From NCBI GenBank assembly GCA_913061025.1, contig CAJXUJ010000088.1:1-5722 (forward strand): a stretch of 5,722 nucleotides of DNA, written 5' to 3'. A program made the position numbers and the translations under genes. The notes below the pieces were generated by a model that was not told where the DNA came from, made no database searches, and worked only from the letters and a program-made list of their open reading frames with translations. Positions 1 through 4,882 of this stretch are shown piece by piece; the stretch's first letter is position 1; each line of letters begins with the position of its first letter. The stretch comes from an uncultured Actinomycetes bacterium. GTDB taxonomy: Bacteria > Actinomycetota > Actinomycetes > S36-B12.

Positions 1-551
1 GCCGAGTAGGGGACCGGTCCGATCTTCCCGAGACCGAATGCCCGAATGGGGCCATCCGGCGGACCGAAGAAGATCGATCCTCCGGAGAAGAACCTCAAAA
101 GGCCTAGGCCAATGAACGTCGTTGACAGGGTGACGATGACTGCGTTGGCCTTGAAGATGCCGACGGCGGTGCCGTTGACGAGCGCGAACAGCAGTGCTGC
201 CGCGAGCGCCGCGATGATCGCTAGGAACAAGCCGTGGCTATTGCTGACAGCGATGAGAATCACGCCGGCGGTTGCCACCTGGGCGACCACTGACAGGTCG
301 AGGTAGTTGCCGCTGATCACGACGAATGTCATGCCGACCGCGACGATGCCGATGGGGGCGGCGCGGTGGAAGACGTCGGTGATGTTGAACAGCGAGCCGA
401 AGCCGTCGACGAAGAGCAGGGCGAACAGGATGAGTACGGCGGTGAAGACGAAGATGCCGTTTTGGGAAACCCAGGTCAGGATTCCCGCGAGCCTGCTGGC
501 TTCGGTTGGCGCGGCCTGAGCCGCGGGGGCGGGCGTTGTTTGCTGTGACAT
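1..551 (-). CDS. CUT2-family sugar ABC transporter permease (partial, N-terminal part)
   Basis: This is the membrane permease of a ribose/galactose-type ABC importer; its C-terminal part lies beyond base 1. Reading down from the ATG at 551 gives 183 codons without a stop. After a polar, Ala/Pro-rich N-terminus (about residues 1-25) come hydrophobic stretches at roughly 31-51, 65-80, 87-105, 108-130 and 136-155, as expected for a multi-span inner-membrane protein. Family marks of the BPD_transp_2 permeases are visible: AVGMTFVVISGNYLDLSV (71-88), matching the usual 'G-T-VI-GGIDLSVG' region; LVNGTAVGIF (124-133); and IVTLSTTFIGLG (139-150). The usual Gly after DLSV is Val here. The start is fixed by the ATPase stop: TGATG, a one-base overlap that points to translational coupling. 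The partner ATPase directly upstream makes the assignment firm. The transported substrate is not readable. Confidence 0.93.
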   Translation of the reverse strand, partial: MSQQTTPAPAAQAAPTEASRLAGILTWVSQNGIFVFTAVLILFALLFVDGFGSLFNITDVFHRAAPIGIVAVGMTFVVISGNYLDLSVVAQVATAGVILIAVSNSHGLFLAIIAALAAALLFALVNGTAVGIFKANAVIVTLSTTFIGLGLLRFFSGGSIFFGPPDGPIRAFGLGKIGPVPYS

Positions 552-2068
552 CAGGCAACCACTTCCGCTTCTCCGGCGGCGAGGGACATCACGGACTGTT
601 CCGATGCCTCGTCGCGGGTGAGAGTTCCGGTGATCCGGCCGTCACGCATGACATGAATGACGTCCGAGAGTTCGAGTAGTTCAGGGAGATCCGAGCTGAC
701 CACGAGAACGGCTGTTCCGTTGTCGGCCATCTCCTTGACCAGCCGGTGGATCTCGGTCTTTGCGCCCACGTCCACACCGCGGGTGGGCTCATCGAGCACC
801 ATGAAGTCGGGCTTGCGTCCGAGCCACTTGGCTACGACGACCTTCTGCTGGTTGCCGCCGCTGTACTGGCCGGCTTCGCGCTGGATCTCCGGTGGGCGCA
901 GACCGACCTTGTCGGCCAGGCTCTGAGCGAACTCGGTGATCATGCGCGAGGCCTTGAAGCCGAAGCGGCTCAGCTGCTGGCGGTTGGGCAGACGGATGTT
1001 GTCCGAGACGCTCATGATCAGAGCAAGACCGTCGGTTCGGCGCTCCTCGGGGACGTAGCCGACACCGTTGCGAACGGCCGAGGTGTAACTGGAAAGCGTG
1101 ACCGTTTGGCCGTTGCGGGTGAGGGTCACCCGGCCGGAGGTGCGGGTGTCGGCACCGATGATGGCGCGGACGAGCTCGGAGCGACCGGCGCCCACGAGTC
1201 CGCCGAGGCCGACGATCTCTCCTGCACGGACGTCCAGGCTGACGTTGTTCACCCGTGGTGCGGTGATGTCTCGTGCGCTGAGCACGACCTCGCCGGGGTT
1301 GGCCACGCGGTGCGATTCGAGATCCTTCTTCAGTTCGCGGCCGACCATGCTGTCGATTACTTCCTGCGGGGTGAGGTCCACGATCGGGGCATTGAGCACC
1401 TGCTTGCCGTCGCGCAGGATGGTCACGTGCGAGGAGATCTCGAAAACTTCAGGAATGCGGTGGGAGATGTAGGCGATGGCCATGCCGCCTTCAGCGAGGC
1501 GCTGCAGCATGCGCAGCAGGTAGTCGGTCTCCGCGGGAGTGAGCGTGGCGGTGGGCTCGTCGAGGATGAGGACCTTCGGCTGACGGGCCACCGCACGGGC
1601 GATTTCCACGAATTGGCGTAGGGCGACCGAGAGCCGAGAGACGCGCTCGTCGAGATCCACCGAGACACCGATCTCGGCGAGTGCTGCGGCAGCGATCTCC
1701 TTGAGTTCCTTGTATTTCGTGAACCCGAAGGTCGTGGGGAACGCACCGAGCAGGATGTTCTCGGCGACCGTCATCTCCGGCACCAGGCTCAGTTCCTGGT
1801 GAACCAGGGCGATTCCGGCATCGATGGCCGATTTCGTACCCGAGGCGACCTGCTCGCCGTAGACGGTGACCGAACCGCTGTCGGCCTCGATGATGCCGGC
1901 CATGACCCGCATGAGGGTGGACTTTCCGGCGCCGTTCTCACCGACGATCGAGTGAATCTCCCCTGGGGCGATCCTCAGGGATACGTCGTCGACGGCGAGA
2001 GCGCCACCGAAGGTCTTGATGATGTGCGAGGCCTCGATTGCGACCTCGGTGTTGCCTGTTGCGCCCAC
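551..2068 (-). CDS. CUT2-family sugar ABC transporter ATP-binding protein (two nucleotide-binding domains)
   Basis: This cytoplasmic ATPase powers a ribose/galactose/xylose-type (RbsA/MglA-like) importer. At 505 residues it has the usual length, with two fused nucleotide-binding domains. Domain 1 shows Walker A GENGAGKST (43-51), a Q-loop Gln at 91, the signature region LSVALRQFVEIARAV (146-160), Walker B VLILDEPTA (166-174) and the switch His in YISHR (203). Domain 2 shows the family's degenerate P-loop GLVGAGRSE (290-298, Arg in place of the Walker Lys), YVPEERRTDGL (338-348), an intact YSGGNQQK signature (402-409), Walker B FMVLDEPTRGVD (422-433) and SSDL in place of the switch His. The degenerate second P-loop is normal for CUT2 ATPases, in which the first site is the hydrolytic one. 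The start is GTG, supported by GGGAG six bases upstream. The stop overlaps the permease start by one base. It lies 118 bases downstream of the XRE-cupin regulator gene on the same strand. The family is secure; the substrate is unknown. Confidence 0.96.
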   Translation of the reverse strand: MGATGNTEVAIEASHIIKTFGGALAVDDVSLRIAPGEIHSIVGENGAGKSTLMRVMAGIIEADSGSVTVYGEQVASGTKSAIDAGIALVHQELSLVPEMTVAENILLGAFPTTFGFTKYKELKEIAAAALAEIGVSVDLDERVSRLSVALRQFVEIARAVARQPKVLILDEPTATLTPAETDYLLRMLQRLAEGGMAIAYISHRIPEVFEISSHVTILRDGKQVLNAPIVDLTPQEVIDSMVGRELKKDLESHRVANPGEVVLSARDITAPRVNNVSLDVRAGEIVGLGGLVGAGRSELVRAIIGADTRTSGRVTLTRNGQTVTLSSYTSAVRNGVGYVPEERRTDGLALIMSVSDNIRLPNRQQLSRFGFKASRMITEFAQSLADKVGLRPPEIQREAGQYSGGNQQKVVVAKWLGRKPDFMVLDEPTRGVDVGAKTEIHRLVKEMADNGTAVLVVSSDLPELLELSDVIHVMRDGRITGTLTRDEASEQSVMSLAAGEAEVVA

Positions 2069-2074
2069 GTGTGG

Positions 2075-2079
2075 CTCCC
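2075..2079 (-). promoter_or_regulatory. Ribosome-binding site of the ABC ATPase gene
   Basis: On the minus strand GGGAG lies six bases before the GTG at 2068. It supports this GTG start. The ATG at 2090 is out of frame with the ATPase and cannot be an alternative. Confidence 0.6.
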
Positions 2080-2108
2080 AAAGTGTCCATCAGAAAGAAC
2101 AAGCCGTG

Positions 2109-2140
2109 TGAACGTACGGTCGCACGGGTGTTCAGGACAA
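2109..2140 (-). promoter_or_regulatory. Candidate promoter and overlapping operator of the ABC transporter genes
   Basis: On the minus strand TTGTCC (2140-2135) is followed after 18 bases by TACGTT (2116-2111), a reasonable -35/-10 pair. It would start transcription near 2104, about 35 bases before the ATPase GTG. An inverted repeat TGAAC (2109-2113) / GTTCA (2130-2134) brackets the spacer, overlapping the -10 and abutting the -35, where a repressor could block the promoter. The repeat arms are only five bases, so chance is possible. The match is to the general sigma-70-type consensus; no binding protein is identified. Confidence 0.3.
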
Positions 2141-2186
2141 GACACAGGGGCGAAGCGTGTCCAAAACGTTATCTGTGACAGAACAC
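2128..2186. repeat. Short inverted repeat GTGTTC/GAACAC in the regulator-ATPase gap
   Basis: GTGTTC at 2128-2133 and GAACAC at 2181-2186 are perfect complements 47 bases apart. Between them lies AACGTT (2165-2170) inside the near-palindrome AAAACGTTAT, the CG-centred shape typical of LacI-type operators. The first arm overlaps the candidate promoter. Arms this short are weak evidence for a regulatory role. Confidence 0.2.
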
Positions 2187-2918
2187 TTACTGGGAGTCCA
2201 TATATCGGGGGCCCCCGAACAGAGTGGGTCCCGCCGGCTTGTCGAGGTGGGATTTGTCTACTGAGTCCTCGTCGAGGACGAACCAGATGGCAACGACCTC
2301 TTCGGAGGTCTCGTTCCAGAACCGGTGCGGCACCTTGGACTCGAAGGAAATCGAGTCCCCCGGGTGGAGAACCGCCTCTTCGAATCCGACCTGGACACTG
2401 AGGTGGCCTTGGATCACCACTCCCCACTCGCGCGATTGATGGTGCAGGAAGTCGGGTAGGCCCGCGTCCTGGGCGCCGGGTGCGTAGTGGACCTCGAGGA
2501 ACTCGGCCGTTCTCAGTGCCGACTTGGCCGTCAGTCGGTCCCAGCGACGATTCCCGAGATTGATAGAAGGCCTGTCCGACTTGCGGAGTACGACGCCTGA
2601 CTCCTCGAGTTGGCACGTTTCCGGACTAATGGGAATAACGACGTTGGCCGCTTCGCTGGACGGGGAACGGGAATCCACCTGGTCCTCGAACAGGCTGTCC
2701 ATGCTGATGTCGAGATGATTAACAACGTTGTAGAGAGCGCGGACGCTGAAAGACGCGAGACCACGCTCAACGTTCGAGACGTGGCTCGGGGAGACACCGA
2801 TGCGGCGTGCGAGTTCTCGCACGCTGATACCTGACGCCTCGCGGGCCAGCCGAATTCGCTCGCCAACGACCGTCCACTCGGAGTCCACATCGGGACGCTC
2901 CGGAATTCCCGAGACCAT
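2187..2918 (-). CDS. XRE-family transcriptional regulator with C-terminal cupin sensor domain
   Basis: A cytoplasmic DNA-binding regulator of the common 'HTH_3 plus cupin_2' design, 243 residues long, close to the usual size of the family. Residues about 17-77 form the Cro/CI-type helix-turn-helix: IRLAREASGISVRELARR, then VSPSHVSNVERG as the recognition-helix region. A variable linker follows. The cupin barrel (about 140-216) contains HHQSREWGVVIQG and PGDSISFESKVPHRFWN, including candidate ligand residues His160, Glu164 and His198; cupins in such regulators usually bind a small effector. The ATG at 2918 is preferred because GAGGTGA lies five bases before it. A GTG at 2927 would add three residues but falls inside that ribosome-binding site. 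The gene lies between the cupin pair and the transporter genes, all on one strand, so it probably regulates this locus, perhaps also itself. Whether it activates or represses cannot be told. Confidence 0.9.
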   Translation of the reverse strand: MVSGIPERPDVDSEWTVVGERIRLAREASGISVRELARRIGVSPSHVSNVERGLASFSVRALYNVVNHLDISMDSLFEDQVDSRSPSSEAANVVIPISPETCQLEESGVVLRKSDRPSINLGNRRWDRLTAKSALRTAEFLEVHYAPGAQDAGLPDFLHHQSREWGVVIQGHLSVQVGFEEAVLHPGDSISFESKVPHRFWNETSEEVVAIWFVLDEDSVDKSHLDKPAGPTLFGGPRYMDSQ

Positions 2919-2923
2919 TGATG

Positions 2924-2930
2924 TCACCTC
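2924..2930 (-). promoter_or_regulatory. Ribosome-binding site deciding the regulator start
   Basis: On the minus strand GAGGTGA, a near-consensus Shine-Dalgarno sequence, stands five bases before the ATG at 2918. It selects that ATG over the GTG at 2927, which is part of the site itself. Confidence 0.7.
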
Positions 2931-3012
2931 GATCGCGGAGCGTATCCGACGCGGGTGCGTTACACACCGTCATTGGTCGAAGACTTACTCAAGAGGTCAG
3001 CCGACCCATGTG

Positions 3013-3022
3013 TTCCTAGGAA
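3013..3022. repeat. 10-bp palindrome across the end of the second cupin gene
   Basis: TTCCTAGGAA is a perfect palindrome that contains the TAG stop of the cupin-like gene. It has no loop and no following T-run, so it is not a convincing terminator. No other terminator was seen between this gene and the regulator, so read-through into the regulator is possible. Confidence 0.3.
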
Positions 3023-3324
3023 GAGACCTGTAGTTCGACCACGAAGAATGTGCATGCTCCACCGACGGTGGTGATGGTGGCTTCACCGGTGTCGGGCAAG
3101 GCGATCGCGGTGCCCGGAGAAAGGTGCCAGGTGCGATCCTCTGCATCAATGACCCGACCGTTGCCCGATATGGCGAAGATCGCATACTCGAGCCCATCGG
3201 CACGGAAGGTTTGGGTTTCGCCAGCTTCGACGCGCTGAACTCGCACGTCTTTCCACGGGCCAGTCAAGACGGTATCGATTCCCGAATCCCCCGAGAGGAG
3301 CAGATTCACCTTCTCCACGCTCAC
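3016..3324 (-). CDS. Small cupin-like protein with degenerate metal ligands
   Basis: A 102-residue protein with the pattern of a single cupin barrel but no recognised specific function. The segment GLEYAIFAISGNGRV (44-58) corresponds to cupin motif 1, and LSPGTAIALPDTGEATI (68-84) to motif 2. By eye alignment with the neighbouring cupin, the two motif-1 His positions are Phe40 and Ala42 and the motif-2 His is Ala82; only the motif-1 Glu (Glu47) remains. There is no signal peptide or membrane segment, so it is likely cytoplasmic. It should not bind metal in the usual way. It begins with GTG inside the upstream stop (GTGA, four-base overlap), so the two cupins are almost certainly co-translated and perhaps form a complex. 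It could be a structural or regulatory partner, or a metal-free cupin enzyme. The cupin assignment rests on motifs only. Confidence 0.75.
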   Translation of the reverse strand: MSVEKVNLLLSGDSGIDTVLTGPWKDVRVQRVEAGETQTFRADGLEYAIFAISGNGRVIDAEDRTWHLSPGTAIALPDTGEATITTVGGACTFFVVELQVSS

Positions 3325-3713
3325 GTTGCACGACCCGCGTGGTCATCAGTGTTCTTGCGGGGCGTCGCTCGAACCACGACCAGGTGCAGATCTTCGTCGT
3401 CGTTGTTGGCGATGCCGTGTTGCTGCCCTGCCTTGGTCATGACGAGGTCTCCAGGCACGACTTCGACCGCGGTGCCGTCTTGAGTTACCACGCCGCTACC
3501 AGAAACAACGAAGTAGACCTCTTCGGCCTCCCCGTGGCGGTGCTCGCCGATCGCAGCTCCCGGGGGAAGTCGAAGAGTTGCGAATGACTCGCAGCATGCG
3601 GACATGGTGATGGCAGGCATGAAGCCCTTCCATTCCGTGGTGCCTACACCTCCGTGGAGACCGATGATCGTCGAAGGGTTCGCGTCATCGCACACGACGA
3701 TGGGTCGAGTCAT
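3321..3713 (-). CDS. Cupin_2 domain protein with intact metal-binding motif
   Basis: A 130-residue single-domain cupin. Motif 1 is PPGAAIGEHRHGEAEEVYFVV followed by SGSG (about 50-74), with His58, His60 and Glu64 or Glu65. Motif 2 is PGDLVMTKAGQQHGIAN (87-103), with His99. This is the full 3-His/1-Glu set of metal-dependent cupins, so binding of Fe, Mn, Ni or Zn is likely. The reaction cannot be named; single-barrel cupins include isomerases, dioxygenases, epimerases and sugar-binding proteins. The reading frame stays open upstream to 3818, but the ATG at 3713 is chosen because AGGAGG lies five bases before it and the extra N-terminal residues do not resemble a cupin. It is the first gene of the minus-strand group, overlaps the degenerate cupin by four bases, and diverges from the SDR gene across a palindrome-bearing gap. 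It has no signal peptide. Confidence 0.88.
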   Translation of the reverse strand: MTRPIVVCDDANPSTIIGLHGGVGTTEWKGFMPAITMSACCESFATLRLPPGAAIGEHRHGEAEEVYFVVSGSGVVTQDGTAVEVVPGDLVMTKAGQQHGIANNDDEDLHLVVVRATPRKNTDDHAGRAT

Positions 3714-3718
3714 GCCCG

Positions 3719-3724
3719 CCTCCT
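3719..3724 (-). promoter_or_regulatory. Ribosome-binding site of the first cupin gene
   Basis: On the minus strand a perfect AGGAGG sits five bases before the ATG at 3713. It decides this start against longer in-frame options reaching 3818. Confidence 0.85.
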
Positions 3725-3728
3725 GACT

Positions 3729-3744
3729 GTTGGACCGGTCCAAC
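3729..3744. promoter_or_regulatory. Perfect 16-bp palindrome, candidate operator
   Basis: GTTGGACCGGTCCAAC is an uninterrupted perfect palindrome, four bases upstream of the AGGAGG of the first cupin gene and therefore in its leader or at its promoter. The gapless two-fold symmetry fits a dimeric DNA-binding repressor; such T-G-G...C-C-A palindromes are common for GntR/FCD-type regulators. No such regulator is encoded in the window. Whether the local XRE protein binds it is unknown. Confidence 0.6.
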
Positions 3745-3826
3745 CGCGGGGATCGTCGAAGCGCATGATCATCCCTGCGAGTGAGACCCCCGTACGTGAT
3801 CTCTCTGTACTGTTCCACAGGACATC

Positions 3827-3850
3827 AACTCAGTAAAGCGGTCTTGAGTT
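3827..3850. repeat. Inverted repeat AACTCA-N12-TGAGTT
   Basis: Six-base perfect arms are separated by 12 bases near the middle of the divergent gap. Further out, CATC (3823-3826) pairs with GATG (3854-3857) after a three-base slip. The right arm contains TCTTGAGT (3842-3849), which also occurs upstream of the regulator on the other strand (2987-2994). It is a possible binding site with no known partner. Confidence 0.3.
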
Positions 3851-3876
3851 TGTGATGACCGATCCCGTTGGCCTAC

Positions 3877-3888
3877 TCCGAACTCGGA
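3877..3888. repeat. Tight inverted repeat TCCGA-AC-TCGGA
   Basis: Five-base perfect arms around a two-base centre, 118 bases upstream of the SDR start. The size and spacing suit a small operator, but chance cannot be excluded. A degenerate relative of the 16-bp palindrome (GTTGG...CCgAAC, 3867-3883) overlaps it. Confidence 0.25.
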
Positions 3889-3990
3889 TCATTCAGGTCG
3901 CTAACTGTTCTCTCCTAGGCAACGATGGCGTAGGGTTTGGCCGCACATCGGCGGTCCCTGTGCATGCAGGCGTACACGCGAACATCGACG

Positions 3991-3996
3991 AAGGAG
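3991..3996 (+). promoter_or_regulatory. Ribosome-binding site of the SDR gene
   Basis: AAGGAG lies nine bases before the ATG at 4006. It supports that start over the upstream in-frame TTG at 3937, whose extra residues do not look like an SDR N-terminus. Confidence 0.75.
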
Positions 3997-4005
3997 CAGT
4001 TGGCT

Positions 4006-4812
4006 ATGAGCGCTGACAGGTTGGCAGGAAGAAAGGCACTCATCACCGGTGGTGCCCAGGGAATGGGTGCGGCCATCGCGAAGGACTGGGCGTCGCTCGG
4101 CGCCGCTGTCTGCGTTGCCGACATCAATGAAGAAGGCATCAACCAGGTCGTCGAGGAGATCCGGGCCGCGGGCGGCCAGGCAACCCCGTTCTTGCTGGAT
4201 GTCACGAGCGAGGAGCAGGCCAAGGCTGCTGTCGCGCACGTGGTGTCGGAGTTCGGAGAGATCAACCTGCTGCTGAACAACGCCGGCGTCAACAAGCCGA
4301 CCATCTACCCCAAGGACACCACCAAGGCGAACTACGACTTCATCATGGATGTGAATGCGTGGGGCGCATTCAACGTCATGACGCAGGTTTCCAAGCAGAT
4401 GATCGAGCAGGGTCCGCGTGACTACGTCTACAAGATCATCAACGTCGGTTCGATCCTGTCCCGCGAGGCATTCCTCGACGTGATTCCGTACTCGATGTCC
4501 AAGCACGCCATCCTGGGTCTCATCAAGGGCGGCGCCAAGGCCCTTGTCGGTCACAACATCACCGTCAACGGCTACGGCCCCGGCGTTGTTCGCACTGAAC
4601 TGTGGGAGCAGCTCGACAAGGACCTCGTCGAGATCGGCATGTTCGAAAAGCAGGGTGAGTCCATGGACAGCCTCGCCGAGAACATGATCTTGATGAAGCG
4701 TTACTCCTACCCGGAGGACGTCCTCGGCACCGCGAGCTTCCTTGCCAGCTCGGACTCCGACTACATGACCGGGCAGCTGATCATGATCGACGGAGGCATG
4801 GTTCTCCACTAA
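4006..4812 (+). CDS. NAD-type short-chain dehydrogenase/reductase, butanediol/polyol dehydrogenase-like
   Basis: A classical SDR of 268 residues that should oxidise a secondary alcohol to a ketone, or the reverse, in the cytoplasm. The Rossmann motif TGGAQGMG (14-21) and an acidic residue ending the second strand (ADIN, Asp39) favour NAD(H) over NADP(H). LDV (64-66, Asp65) and NNAG (91-94) follow. The catalytic tetrad is complete: Asn117, Ser149, Tyr162 and Lys166 in YSMSK. The C-terminal part, GPGVVRTELWEQLDKDL (191-207) and DYMTGQLIMIDGGMV (252-266), resembles acetoin/diacetyl reductases, 2,3-butanediol dehydrogenases and sorbitol-type dehydrogenases. The start is the ATG with AAGGAG nine bases before it. 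The gene diverges from the cupin-regulator-transporter group and may share its control region. With a CUT2 sugar importer nearby, a sugar alcohol or small diol is a reasonable but unproven substrate. Confidence 0.93.
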   Translation: MSADRLAGRKALITGGAQGMGAAIAKDWASLGAAVCVADINEEGINQVVEEIRAAGGQATPFLLDVTSEEQAKAAVAHVVSEFGEINLLLNNAGVNKPTIYPKDTTKANYDFIMDVNAWGAFNVMTQVSKQMIEQGPRDYVYKIINVGSILSREAFLDVIPYSMSKHAILGLIKGGAKALVGHNITVNGYGPGVVRTELWEQLDKDLVEIGMFEKQGESMDSLAENMILMKRYSYPEDVLGTASFLASSDSDYMTGQLIMIDGGMVLH

Positions 4813-4882
4813 GTCCGTGTACTAAACACGTCGGCCTCTCATGTGATGGCATTCGTCGCCGTCGCCCTGCCAAGATGAGCCC
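4813..4882 (+). other. SDR-folD intergenic gap with a weak hairpin
   Basis: Seventy non-coding bases separate the SDR stop from folD. CGTGT-ACTAA-ACACG (4816-4830) can form a five-pair stem just after the stop, but no T-run follows, so a terminator is doubtful. No convincing promoter for folD was seen; either a weak one lies here or folD receives read-through from the SDR transcript. Confidence 0.35.

Larger units (their letters stand above)
3714..4005. other. Divergent intergenic control region between the cupin pair and the SDR gene
   Basis: These 292 bases hold no credible gene. They contain a perfect 16-bp palindrome (3729-3744), a near-palindrome GTaCTGT/ACAGgAC (3807-3823), an inverted repeat AACTCA/TGAGTT (3827-3850), the tight repeat TCCGA-AC-TCGGA (3877-3888), the 8-bp palindrome TGCATGCA (3961-3968) and GCGT-AC-ACGC (3970-3979). 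Both divergent promoters must lie here unless the genes are read from farther away. No clear -35/-10 pair was found for either direction. Confidence 0.6.

Noticed and set aside
11..20. GGACCGGTCC, identical to the core of the 16-bp palindrome
   Set aside because: It lies in the permease coding sequence (encoding Gly-Pro-Val) and lacks the outer GTT/AAC bases, so it is probably chance.
238..558. Open frame of 106 codons on the minus strand overlapping the permease
   Set aside because: It is a different frame of the permease region, Arg/His-rich and without membrane segments; the permease frame is the one with family motifs.
746..1621. Open frame of 291 codons on the plus strand inside the ABC ATPase gene
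   Set aside because: It is antisense to a clearly recognised ATPase, has no family motifs and a composition expected of a high-GC shadow frame.
1975..2616. Open frame of 213 codons on the minus strand across the regulator and the ATPase start
   Set aside because: It is an out-of-frame shadow of the XRE-cupin regulator, Arg/Pro/Gly-rich and running through both real genes.
3714..3818. N-terminal extension of the first cupin back to 3818
   Set aside because: The perfect AGGAGG at 3719-3724 and the 16-bp palindrome lie within it, and the added residues are Arg-rich with no cupin character.
3937..4005. N-terminal extension of the SDR from the TTG at 3937
   Set aside because: The ATG at 4006 has AAGGAG at the right distance and gives the usual SDR N-terminus.
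3901..4809. Open frame of 302 codons on the minus strand covering the whole SDR gene
   Set aside because: It is an antisense shadow of a complete SDR with an intact catalytic tetrad; its own translation shows no domain.
4816..4830. CGTGT-ACTAA-ACACG as a terminator of the SDR gene
   Set aside because: The stem is only five pairs and has no T-run, so I did not call it a terminator.
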